The position numbers and the translations under genes are program-made. A stretch of 19,064 nucleotides of DNA from Deltaproteobacteria bacterium (GTDB taxonomy: Bacteria; Desulfobacterota; Desulfobacteria; Desulfobacterales; UBA11574), in contig JAFCZV010000043.1 in assembly GCA_019314155.1 (NCBI GenBank), positions 1-19,064 on the forward strand. Reading direction: 5' to 3'. Position 1 is the stretch's first letter. Every line of letters begins with the position of its first letter. This document shows, one piece after another, positions 1 to 6,816 of the stretch. The notes below the pieces were generated by a model that ran no database searches, was not told the DNA's origin, and saw only the letters and a list, made by a program, of their open reading frames with translations.

Positions 1-164
1 AATTAGAAGCAACAGACAGGCATGAAACAGTATCAAAAAAATCCATAATATCGGTTTGTGTTTCCGAACAGAGGGAAACAGAAAAGTATCGTGCAGTGCC
101 CAAAGCCATTTGGGCCGTTTTTCGGGATATATCTGCAGGGAGGTGGATTGCTTGGGTTTTCTGA
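1..164 (+). CDS. Possible 3' end of a gene entering from the left edge
   Basis: A reading frame is open from the left edge (codons starting at position 3) to a TGA at 162-164, about 53 codons. The tail reads roughly ...EKYRAVPKAIWAVFRDISAGRW... and then WIAWVF. I do not recognise the family. An openness of 53 codons in moderately AT-rich DNA can occur by chance, and a competing ATG-started frame (56-244) overlaps it, so this is a tentative call only. Nothing else coding is seen between 165 and 285. Confidence 0.2.
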   Translation, partial: LEATDRHETVSKKSIISVCVSEQRETEKYRAVPKAIWAVFRDISAGRWIAWVF

Positions 165-284
165 AAATCTTTACAAGTCTTATTCCAGTTCCGACAAAAA
201 ACACGGCAAACGAAAAATATACCATATATATTAATACGAGATAATACAGGGTGTCCAACGAAACCTCCTAACAACTTATTTTGA

Positions 285-315
285 TGAAAAAAGGTACCCC
301 TCTTCGAGAGGTACC
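285..315 (-). terminator. Intrinsic terminator of the dsrE2-tusA transcript
   Basis: Arms 293-302 and 306-315 can pair over 10 positions with one C/A mismatch and a 3-nt loop. Read on the minus strand, the hairpin is followed directly by a run of T (complement of the A-run at 287-292). It lies 11 nt beyond the tusA stop, so it ends the minus-strand sulfur island. The plus strand has no T-tract after it. Confidence 0.8.
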
Positions 316-325
316 GGGTTCAAGT

Positions 326-568
326 TTATACGAGGCGTTTGATATAAAACTTTGTGACTTCTCCATTCTGATCCGTTTTCAAAATTTCTTGCCCCCTGGT
401 TCTGGCCCAGGACGGGAAGTCGGACAATGATCCGGGGTCTGTCGACCAAACCTCAATTACCTGCCCGATCTCAACTTCTTTAATCCCTTTATTCACTTTT
501 AAAATCGGCATGGGGCAGGGTAAACCCTTTAAGTCCATTACCTTAGCGATTTTGATTTCTTCACTCAT
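326..568 (-). CDS. tusA: TusA-family sulfur carrier protein
   Basis: The protein has 80 residues, the usual size of TusA/SirA/YeeD proteins. Near residue 18 it has the family's signature GLPCPMPIL, whose first cysteine carries persulfide sulfur. The C-terminal half follows the family beta-alpha-beta pattern, including the DPG turn. In the cytoplasm TusA proteins receive sulfane sulfur from DsrE-type proteins or desulfurases and pass it to tRNA thiolation, molybdenum cofactor or dissimilatory sulfur enzymes. The start is set by cctcct (AGGAGG on the coding strand) at 575-580, 6 nt from the ATG. It lies 27 nt behind dsrE2, so the two are probably cotranscribed. The family is clear, but which acceptor it serves is not visible. 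Confidence 0.92.
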   Translation of the reverse strand: MSEEIKIAKVMDLKGLPCPMPILKVNKGIKEVEIGQVIEVWSTDPGSLSDFPSWARTRGQEILKTDQNGEVTKFYIKRLV

Positions 569-595
569 AATAAACCTCCTAACCTCGTTTTTTAT

Positions 596-1141
596 TTATA
601 TAAACAACTGAATTTTACTGTCATTGGCTTGTTCTAAAAATGTTGCGACACCGCAATAAGACATACCCGAATAATCGATCATTTCTTCTCGCTTAAATCC
701 CATGAGATCCATAGACATTTCACAAACGAAAATCTGAACCCCGAATTCTTCGGCCATCTCCATCATCTGCTCCAATGATGCAACGTTCTTTTTTTTCATG
801 AGTGATTTCATCATGGTTGTTCCCATGCCGCCCATATTCATTTTGGAAAGTTTTACCTCACTGGTGCCTTTGGGCAGCATGGCGCCAAACATCTTACCCA
901 TGGCATCCTTTCCACCGGCCTTCTTGGTCTTGTCTCTCATGATTGTCGTTCCCCAGAATGTGAAGAACATCACAACTTCCATACCCATTGCCACGGCACC
1001 GGTGGCAATGACAAAAGCCGCCAACACTTTGTCCATATCGCCGCTAAAGACAATCATTGAGATTTTGTTGGATGGAATTTTTTTCTCCATGGCTGCAATC
1101 TGAGATTGCAACGCTTCAATTTGTGCTTCTACATTTTGCAT
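596..1141 (-). CDS. dsrE2: DsrE2-like protein (DsrE/DsrF/DrsH-like, DrsE_2 family)
   Basis: 181 residues if begun at the ATG at 1141, which has an ideal AGGAGG (1147-1152) 5 nt upstream. An ATG 18 nt further out (1159) has no ribosome site and is less likely. The protein starts with a coiled-coil-like segment (about 1-25). A hydrophobic alpha/beta core follows (IVFSGDMDK..., then a Gly/Met-rich segment near 50-65), with a Met-rich middle and the family's FVCEMSMDLMG motif. The cysteine in that motif is the expected sulfur-binding residue, and a second cysteine lies in the terminal YCGVATFLE. DsrE2 proteins are reported to act with TusA in moving sulfane sulfur, and tusA lies directly downstream. 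The hydrophobic stretch could indicate peripheral membrane association. Confidence 0.85.
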   Translation of the reverse strand: MQNVEAQIEALQSQIAAMEKKIPSNKISMIVFSGDMDKVLAAFVIATGAVAMGMEVVMFFTFWGTTIMRDKTKKAGGKDAMGKMFGAMLPKGTSEVKLSKMNMGGMGTTMMKSLMKKKNVASLEQMMEMAEEFGVQIFVCEMSMDLMGFKREEMIDYSGMSYCGVATFLEQANDSKIQLFI

Positions 1142-1183
1142 GACGACCTCCTGTTTCATATTGACAACGTTTTTTTTGCTTAT

Positions 1184-1212
1184 ATTACAATCTGTTAATC
1201 GTTTTTTTTCAA
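1184..1212 (-). promoter_or_regulatory. Candidate sigma-70 promoter of dsrE2-tusA
   Basis: On the minus strand TTGAAA (1212-1207) is followed, after exactly 17 nt, by TGTAAT (1189-1184). This is close to the vegetative consensus. It lies about 43 nt upstream of the dsrE2 start, in the gap after marR. This allows dsrE2-tusA to be expressed separately from marR. Not tested experimentally here. Confidence 0.5.
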
Positions 1213-1275
1213 ATTTTGGTGCATACCATGAACCTTAATGTCAAAAAAACTACTGATTTTACTACGATTTTAAGA

Positions 1276-1755
1276 TCAAACCATCATTTCCTTAACAGAT
1301 TCCATGGATGCTTTGAGAATATCCAGATTGGTGAGCATGGTTTTTCTTTGTTCGGGCTCCATCTGCAACAAAACCTGATGATTGACAAAATCATAAAATT
1401 CATTGATTTCGTTAAGTTTTTTCTGTCCATCAGCGGTTAGGCTGAGCAAGGTAATTCTAGAGTCTTCGGGATCCGGGATTCGTTGGATTAATTTTTTCTT
1501 AACCAGACCGTTAACGATTTTGGTGACCCGGCTTTTGACCACATTCATTTTATAGGCAATACCTTTGGATGTAAGATAACGCTCCTCTCCAAAAAGAAGC
1601 AAACATCTCAGTCCTGCATCGGGCAACTGGAACCGTTCGCATTGATACTGAGCCCGTTCTTGGCAACATTGAAATAATTTTGTCACAAGCGTTTGAAATT
1701 GCTGAATCTGATAGTCCGAAATTTCTGAGCGGCTCTCTTCTTTTAGATGATTCAT
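1276..1755 (-). CDS. MarR-family transcriptional regulator
   Basis: 159 residues, normal for MarR winged-helix dimers. The DNA-binding domain spans about residues 50-115: a LTSKGIAYKMNVVKSRVTKIVNGL recognition region (interrupted here only for length), then VKKKLIQRIPDPEDSRITLLSLTADG. The latter is the family's wing signature, with the conserved D-x-R. Several cysteines (CCQER, QCERF and AGLRCLLLF, all within about residues 25-55) could make it responsive to thiols, sulfide or oxidants. That is inference, but it suits a regulator placed just upstream of sulfur-carrier genes. It is transcribed in the same direction as dsrE2-tusA and divergently from the ATPase/vWA pair, so either could be its target. 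The ATG at 1755 has no Shine-Dalgarno; see the promoter entry. Confidence 0.88.
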   Translation of the reverse strand: MNHLKEESRSEISDYQIQQFQTLVTKLFQCCQERAQYQCERFQLPDAGLRCLLLFGEERYLTSKGIAYKMNVVKSRVTKIVNGLVKKKLIQRIPDPEDSRITLLSLTADGQKKLNEINEFYDFVNHQVLLQMEPEQRKTMLTNLDILKASMESVKEMMV

Positions 1756-1762
1756 ACTGTGA

Positions 1763-1790
1763 ACTATAACAGCAGAAAATCATATGTCAA
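1763..1790 (-). promoter_or_regulatory. Strong candidate promoter of marR, implying a leaderless mRNA
   Basis: On the minus strand TTGACA (1790-1785), a 16-nt spacer and TATAGT (1768-1763) make a near-consensus vegetative promoter. The -10 hexamer ends only 7 nt before the marR ATG (1755-1753), so transcription would begin at or within a base or two of the start codon. No Shine-Dalgarno is present in that gap. Confidence 0.6.
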
Positions 1791-1935
1791 GAATTTTTTC
1801 CATGGAAATTGATTTTTTTAAGAAATACGGATTGGATTCCCCCCAAGCTTACATCCGTGCCCTTCTGTCAATTTGGGTTCGGTCTTGCCGGTCCGTCAAT
1901 TAGACTATTAATGTCGGCGGGTCCCTGTTATTTTG

Positions 1936-1966
1936 TTGACAGATAAAATCAACAGAAGCATATACT
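1936..1966 (+). promoter_or_regulatory. Candidate promoter and dyad upstream of the ATPase/vWA operon
   Basis: TTGACA (1936-1941) and TATACT (1961-1966) are good hexamers, but the spacer is 19 nt, longer than the optimum. TGTTGA (1934-1939) and TCAACA (1949-1954) form an inverted repeat over the -35 box. A second small dyad, GTCAA-CA-TTGAC, lies at 1986-1997. The latter may be an operator, as overlap with the promoter suggests regulation. The rest of the 1756-2047 intergenic region shows no gene. Confidence 0.35.
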
Positions 1967-2047
1967 AGTTGTTTTGCAGAACGCCGTCAACATTGACCCG
2001 ATTCATCCAAGCAAAAAACCTAAACACTTTTTGGAGGTTTGGCATCC

Positions 2048-2863
2048 ATGTCATCCCAAAATTCACCTGAGACTATGGGACATTTAATTCAAAAAAAACC
2101 GTATTATCTGAGTGCGGGAAATGAGATTAAACTGTTTGAGGCTGCTTTTGCCGCTAGAATTCCGGTTATGCTGAAAGGTCCCACCGGGTGCGGCAAGACC
2201 AGATTTGTAGAGTACATGTCGTATCAGCTAAAGCGGCCTCTGATTACCGTTGCCTGTCATGAAGATCTGTTTGCATCGGATCTTCTGGGACGTTACCTTT
2301 TAAAAAAGGATGAAACCGTATGGGTGGACGGCCCTCTAACCCGGGCGGTTCGCATGGGAGCCATCTGTTATCTGGACGAAATCGTTGAAGCCCGCAAAGA
2401 CACTACTGTGGTCATCCATCCCCTCACCGATAACCGGAGAACCCTCTCCATCGACAAAAAAGGAGAGGTTATTCAGGCACATCCGTACTTTATGGTGGTG
2501 ATTTCCTTTAATCCTGGGTATCAATCCGTTCTGAAAGACCTCAAGCAAAGTACACGCCAGCGGTTTATTTCCCTTGAGTTCGATTATCCGGAAGCCCAAA
2601 AAGAGGCTGAAATTGTATCCCACGAAGGGGACATCGACATGGAAACCGCCCTGAAACTGGTAACGTTGGCCGGAAAAATAAGAAACATTAGAGAGCACGG
2701 TCTGACCGAAGGGGCAAGTACCAGGCTTTTGATATATGCGGCCCAGATAATCGGACGGGGCATACCCGTGCACGAAGCCTGTCGAAGTGCCATTTGCTTC
2801 CCGCTAACAGACGACGCCAGGCTCCAGGAAACCCTTAACGATCTCGTTGAGGATATATTTTAA
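2048..2863 (+). CDS. MoxR-type AAA+ ATPase, CbbQ/NirQ/NorQ family
   Basis: 271 residues from the ATG at 2048, chosen because GGAGG (2033-2037) sits 10 nt upstream; a TTG at 2039 would leave only 1 nt. Walker A is GPTGCGKT (residues 44-51). Walker B is ICYLDEIVEAR (about 107-117). The sensor-1 asparagine is in VVISFNPGYQ, and an arginine-finger region is in STRQRF. CbbQ/NorQ proteins form hexameric ATPase rings that work with a vWA partner to remodel or insert metal into a client enzyme, such as RuBisCO or nitric oxide reductase. The partner follows 50 nt downstream. No client gene lies nearby, so the substrate is unknown and NorQ versus CbbQ naming is not resolved. Confidence 0.9.
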   Translation: MSSQNSPETMGHLIQKKPYYLSAGNEIKLFEAAFAARIPVMLKGPTGCGKTRFVEYMSYQLKRPLITVACHEDLFASDLLGRYLLKKDETVWVDGPLTRAVRMGAICYLDEIVEARKDTTVVIHPLTDNRRTLSIDKKGEVIQAHPYFMVVISFNPGYQSVLKDLKQSTRQRFISLEFDYPEAQKEAEIVSHEGDIDMETALKLVTLAGKIRNIREHGLTEGASTRLLIYAAQIIGRGIPVHEACRSAICFPLTDDARLQETLNDLVEDIF

Positions 2864-2913
2864 TTCGTGGTGGGGCACCCTCAACTTTTTCTCAATGGGT
2901 TTAATGATATAAG

Positions 2914-5733
2914 ATGAGCTCTAAAAGCCATAAAACCGATTTGCTCGAACCGCTTGCTTTGGCAGATCCGAACATTGCGGATAGGGTTCGGGCTGTTTTG
3001 GAACAGAAGGAACACACGGTTTCTGATCCATTCATTAAGATGCTGGTGGAAGAGGCATTGTGGGGTCTGTCCATCGAGATTTCCTTCGGTCGGACGCTTG
3101 CCTTTAGTTTTGCGGATCTGATCGGTCGGGCAAGTCCACAAAAAATTGAATATTACCGAAATCTGGTGCGCAAATTCGGAAAACAGGGCCCGACTCTGGG
3201 ACGGATCATGGCGGAACATCTCGTGCCGGTATTAAAACACGGCGACGCCCGGTTTTTAAAACGTTTTCTGCAAACCCTTGAGGTCATGCAAATCAAGGGA
3301 ACCTATACCCTGCAAGACCCCCTAAAAGCACTGTCGGAACTCTTAAATAAAAAAGACATCGAATCTGCATCCGTTTTTATTGATCTTTTGGGCGACGCTT
3401 TTGCCGGAAAGATGTCGTATGTTCAGAATCAGCATTTTGCTCGTATCTTGCCGAAAGCTGTACTCGCCTTTTCTCCTTCAAAACGGGTCTGGCAAATAGA
3501 ACAACTGCGACGAATTATAACAGCCGATTTTCACCTGGCCGACGCCTTTTTGGACGGCCTGGAAAAAGGACTGTATCTGCTCTCCCAAGATGCTTTAGAC
3601 AGATTTGTATCCCTGGCCTTAGACAAATTAAGGCATAACCCCAGGCTTGCAGCAAAATTTTTATCGCTGGAGTCGAAACTGGGCATCGATACTTATTCGG
3701 ATTTGCAGGTGACCGTCCCGCTGTCTGAAGTTCAAAACCAATTAAACAGCTATCTTTGTGCACGGACCGGTCTTTCCATTTCCGTACGGCCGCTGTCTTC
3801 TCTTTCCAGGTCATCCATAACAAATAACAGCGAAAAGATTTTTGTCTGTTCAGACGGAAAATTCATCTATCTGCCCGACGAAATCAGTGAATTTAATAAA
3901 AAATCAGAAAACATCAAACTGTATAAATGTCTTGTGAGGCTTGAAGCCGGACTTTATGAGTTTAATACCTTTGACTTTGACCTGGAAAAAGCCATGGAAA
4001 AATGCCAGGGGATTGGGGAATTAACGGCCCGTGATTTTGGATTAGAGCCCATGGGAAATCTAAAATCCGAAATCCAAACCCGGGGGGCTCTTTCCGATAT
4101 GGAGCGCTTTTTTTCAGCATTCCCGGTTCCGTCCCTGGCAATCGACCTGTTTACCATTTTTGAGCATGGCCGCATACGGGTATTGCTCAGCAGACACTAC
4201 CCGGGCCTTATCCGGCAGACAATGCCGATACTTCAGGATAACGCAGCCCAAATATTAAAAGAAAATCAACCGGTCGGATTCTTATTTTTAATGTATCTGT
4301 GGATTGGACTGGGTATTTCTATTAAAGAGAATTTCGAAGACACCGGAAGAATAAAATGTCAGGCCGAAAACATTGTGGATCTTTTCAACAGAAAAATAAA
4401 AAAAGATCATTCGGTTGAAATATGTGCCGAGCTGGTGAACGAGACCTATGCAGACGTTGAAAGACGATTAAAACCACACGAAAGGTTCAAAAATTTCGAG
4501 AAATTTTACGAATCCATGCCAATACCGTTTGGCCGAAGGTTACGACCGGATCTTTTCTTCTCCACCTACCGCAATTTTGAGCACATTGCAGCCAAGCTGA
4601 AAATTCAACTGGATAACCAAAGGCTCAAGGTTTATAAATCGGATATCCGTCGGCAATTGATCGCCAAAAACGGCGTTGTTTCCCATGAAGATATAAAATC
4701 GATAATACGCTGTAATCAAAACACCGGTCGATCCGGGTTGCGACAATCTGAAACACCCGTTGATCTGTCATGGCTGGACCTTGTCCAATTACTTGGCGGC
4801 ACAGCCATCACACCACTGCTCAACGATGGCGTTGTCGGACCTGTTTTCTGGTACAAAGAGTGGGACTGTAACCTCCACGATTATCTTTCAGCCCACGTGA
4901 GGATCCTGGACCGATTTATTCCGGAATTCGAGGGTGACTTTTACATCCGCACCCTGAAGCGGCACCAGGGGCTGGTAAAAAGTATTCGCTATGCTTTTGA
5001 GCTGTTAAAGCCGGAAGGGCTGATACGGTTGAGGCAGTGGGTGGAAGGGGATGAATTCGATTACCGGGCGCTTTTAGACTTTGCCATGGATAAAAAAGCT
5101 GGGAAAACGCCCTCCGACAGACTCTATATCAAGCGTCTTAAACAGACAAGAGACGTGGCGGTTCTGTTGCTTGTCGATCTTTCTCGCTCCACATCACATG
5201 CGATCTATAACTCGAAAGAAACTATTCTCGACGTTGAAAAAGAGGCGATAGTGCTTTTTTGTGAAGCACTTCAGGTTGTAGGGGATGCATTTGCCATTGC
5301 CGGTTTTTCCAGTACCGGTCGTCTGGGGGTTGATTACATACGGATAAAGGACTTTGAAGAAAATATGAATGACAGGGTCAAATCCCGCATTAATGCTATG
5401 GCACCTCAGCGAAATACTAGAATGGGAGCAGCGATCCGCCACGCGTATCGTCAACTTGAAAAGACCACTTCAAAAGTTCGCTTGCTCATTATCTTGGGTG
5501 ACGGGTTTCCAAACGATGTTGACTACAAACATCATTATGCCATTGAAGATACACGGAAAGCCATATTCGAAGGCCGCTCAAAAAATATATTTACGCATGC
5601 CATAACCGTCCATTTTGCCGGAGACCCCAAGCTGGATGATCTTTACGGAAATGTTCATCACAATGTTATATCTGATGTTCGAGAGCTTCCCGACAAACTT
5701 TTACGTATTTATGGCAGCCTGACAAGGCATTGA
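2914..5733 (+). CDS. NorD/CbbO-like von Willebrand factor A domain protein, long form
   Basis: 939 residues. The C-terminal ~220 residues are a vWA domain with an intact metal-ion-dependent adhesion site: DLSRS (the DxSxS motif, after VLLLV), the threonine in NTRMGAAIRH and the aspartate in LGDGFPND. A central region (about 300-560) matches the conserved part of NorD/CbbO proteins, with YLPDEISEF followed by LYKCLVRLEAGLYEF. Residues 1-290 are alpha-helical, HEAT-like by eye. The length clearly exceeds typical NorD (about 600-650) and CbbO (about 750-800). With the upstream ATPase it should form a chaperone complex in which the vWA protein binds the client. The ATG at 2914 has only a weak ribosome site, consistent with translation coupled to the ATPase gene. 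Confidence 0.88.
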   Translation: MSSKSHKTDLLEPLALADPNIADRVRAVLEQKEHTVSDPFIKMLVEEALWGLSIEISFGRTLAFSFADLIGRASPQKIEYYRNLVRKFGKQGPTLGRIMAEHLVPVLKHGDARFLKRFLQTLEVMQIKGTYTLQDPLKALSELLNKKDIESASVFIDLLGDAFAGKMSYVQNQHFARILPKAVLAFSPSKRVWQIEQLRRIITADFHLADAFLDGLEKGLYLLSQDALDRFVSLALDKLRHNPRLAAKFLSLESKLGIDTYSDLQVTVPLSEVQNQLNSYLCARTGLSISVRPLSSLSRSSITNNSEKIFVCSDGKFIYLPDEISEFNKKSENIKLYKCLVRLEAGLYEFNTFDFDLEKAMEKCQGIGELTARDFGLEPMGNLKSEIQTRGALSDMERFFSAFPVPSLAIDLFTIFEHGRIRVLLSRHYPGLIRQTMPILQDNAAQILKENQPVGFLFLMYLWIGLGISIKENFEDTGRIKCQAENIVDLFNRKIKKDHSVEICAELVNETYADVERRLKPHERFKNFEKFYESMPIPFGRRLRPDLFFSTYRNFEHIAAKLKIQLDNQRLKVYKSDIRRQLIAKNGVVSHEDIKSIIRCNQNTGRSGLRQSETPVDLSWLDLVQLLGGTAITPLLNDGVVGPVFWYKEWDCNLHDYLSAHVRILDRFIPEFEGDFYIRTLKRHQGLVKSIRYAFELLKPEGLIRLRQWVEGDEFDYRALLDFAMDKKAGKTPSDRLYIKRLKQTRDVAVLLLVDLSRSTSHAIYNSKETILDVEKEAIVLFCEALQVVGDAFAIAGFSSTGRLGVDYIRIKDFEENMNDRVKSRINAMAPQRNTRMGAAIRHAYRQLEKTTSKVRLLIILGDGFPNDVDYKHHYAIEDTRKAIFEGRSKNIFTHAITVHFAGDPKLDDLYGNVHHNVISDVRELPDKLLRIYGSLTRH

Positions 5734-5758
5734 CCTCTTGGGCAGTCAGGTGATTTTT
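5718..5758 (+). terminator. Possible terminator after the ATPase/vWA operon
   Basis: CCTGAC (5718-5723) and GTCAGG (5745-5750) pair perfectly, with an inner partial CAAGG/CCTCTTG pairing. The hairpin is followed 3 nt later by TTTTT (5754-5758). The left arm lies within the last codons of the vWA gene. The loop is large, so strength is uncertain. Confidence 0.4.
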
Positions 5759-5856
5759 ATCATACCCTTTAAATAATCGTCCGAATGGATGATCTTGTAA
5801 AAAAACGGGTTGATCACCCAATATGATATTTGTTTCATTTCCGGATAGTTGCTTTA

Positions 5857-5885
5857 TTGACATCGCCGTTATCAAGCATTACAGT
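5857..5885 (+). promoter_or_regulatory. Candidate promoter of the fur-feo operon
   Basis: TTGACA (5857-5862), exactly 17 nt, then TACAGT (5880-5885). Transcription would begin about 60 nt upstream of the Fur-family start at 5953. I could not identify a convincing 19-bp Fur box around it. No gene is seen in the remainder of 5734-5952. Confidence 0.45.
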
Positions 5886-5952
5886 GGAAAGTCATTCTTG
5901 ATGGCGTCGTAAAAAGTCTTTTGCGGGTACATTGTTTCACCAAGGAATTCAT

Positions 5953-6372
5953 ATGAAGCGCATTCATAACCGTGAAAAGGAACAGTTCAAAAAGCTTTTT
6001 AAGAAAGAAGACATCGATGATTTTGAAGATCGATTCAAGATTCTCGAAGTTTTTCTTCAAAACGAGCACCACTTAACGGTCGGTGAACTGATCCATCTGC
6101 TCAATGAGAGCGGATATCAATTTTCATCCGATTTTGTCAGAGATACTCTGAAGTTCATGTGCCGGTTCGGTTTTGCCCGTAGAAACAGATTTGACAATGG
6201 AGAAGTTCGCTATGAACACCGGCATTTAGGCCAGCATCATGATCATATGATCTGTACAAAATGTAGAAATATTTATGAGTTCGAAGACGAACAGCTCGAA
6301 AATCTTCAGGTTCAGATCGCTGCAACCCATAATTTCCACATGCTTCAACACAAGATGGATATAGCGGTTTGA
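5953..6372 (+). CDS. Fur-family metalloregulator, C-terminally truncated
   Basis: 139 residues from the ATG at 5953, which has AAGGA (5942-5946) 6 nt upstream; a TTG at 5932 has no such site. The N-terminal winged helix spans about residues 20-90 (LTVGELIHLLNESGYQFSSD, then FVRDTLKFMCRFGFARR). It is followed by the family's metal-binding HHDHMICTKC, with the first zinc CxxC, and the start of the dimerisation domain. The protein stops after HKMDIAV. Family members normally continue here with a YGxC-x2-C segment carrying the second zinc CxxC, which is absent. The sequence then runs, in another frame, straight into FeoA. Upstream of feoAB it is most likely the iron sensor of this operon, but Fur, PerR and Zur cannot be separated by eye. 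Function may be impaired. Confidence 0.8.
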   Translation: MKRIHNREKEQFKKLFKKEDIDDFEDRFKILEVFLQNEHHLTVGELIHLLNESGYQFSSDFVRDTLKFMCRFGFARRNRFDNGEVRYEHRHLGQHHDHMICTKCRNIYEFEDEQLENLQVQIAATHNFHMLQHKMDIAV

Positions 6373-6562
6373 AATCAAGGATTTCACCGGGGGTTCCACC
6401 GCACGGATGCGCTTATTGTCCATGGGCTTAAGAATCGGAGACAAAATAGATGTTATCAATAACCTCGATAAAGGACAATTGGTCATTGCTGTGGCCCGTC
6501 AACGGTTCGTCCTTGGGCGAGGTCTGGCAAAAAAGATTCTGATAGAACCTGTTAGAAGCTAA
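6365..6562 (+). pseudogene. feoA: First FeoA domain, beheaded remnant
   Basis: In frame +2 the DNA reads RFEIKDFTGGSTARMRLLS, then MGLRIGDKIDVINN, GQLVIAVARQRFVLGRGLAKKIL and a TAA at 6560-6562. This is unmistakably the SH3-like FeoA fold from its first or second beta strand to its end. The usual N-terminus, about 10-15 residues ending in a PGxxGxI-like strand, and any start codon with a ribosome site are missing. Going upstream the frame meets TAG at 6362-6364. The remnant overlaps the last codons of the Fur-family gene. Internal ATGs at 6407 and 6422 could only give a stub of about 50 residues or fewer. See the finding on this junction. Confidence 0.75.
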
Positions 6563-6578
6563 CCTTGGAGAAGTGTTC

Positions 6579-6806
6579 ATGTTATTGAGCGAAATGAAAG
6601 AAAAACAGACCGCAAGAGTCGTCCGGGTCGGCGGGAACGGAGCACTCCGCCGAAGGATACTTGAAATGGGCATTTTGAAAGGTTCAGAGATCTATGTTGA
6701 AAAATATGCACCGTTGAAGGATCCTGTTGAATTAATTGTAAAAGGATACCATATATCACTTCGGGTTGAGGAAGCTGCACAGATCATCGTTGAACACGTA
6801 AAGTAG
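6579..6806 (+). CDS. feoA: FeoA-family ferrous iron transport accessory protein
   Basis: 75 residues from the ATG at 6579, 8 nt after GGAG (6567-6570); a GTG at 6573 would sit only 2 nt from it. The protein is a single SH3-like FeoA domain, with TARVVRVGGNGALRRRILEM and GILKGSEIYVEKYAPLKDP marking the conserved core and VEHVK at the end. FeoA is a small cytoplasmic protein that works with FeoB in Fe(II) uptake. It lies 10 nt before feoB, so the two are surely cotranscribed. This is the second and only intact FeoA of the cluster. Confidence 0.92.
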   Translation: MLLSEMKEKQTARVVRVGGNGALRRRILEMGILKGSEIYVEKYAPLKDPVELIVKGYHISLRVEEAAQIIVEHVK

Positions 6807-6816
6807 AAAAACCATA

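Noticed and set aside
56..244. ATG-started frame of 62 codons on the plus strand
   Set aside because: No ribosome site, no recognisable domain, and it overlaps an equally open frame from the left edge. Kept out as a gene.
798..1103. 101-codon plus-strand frame
   Set aside because: Lies entirely antisense to dsrE2, whose family motifs and ribosome site are clear.
2336..2773. 145-codon minus-strand frame
   Set aside because: Antisense shadow of the AAA+ ATPase gene; no family features.
2048..5733. Denitrification or carbon-fixation locus because of NorQ/NorD or CbbQ/CbbO homology
   Set aside because: No nitric oxide reductase or RuBisCO gene is present. The ATPase/vWA architecture alone does not identify the client.
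5870..5952. Fur box in the fur-feo promoter
   Set aside because: I looked for a GATAATGATAATCATTATC-like site around the -35/-10 boxes and found no convincing match.
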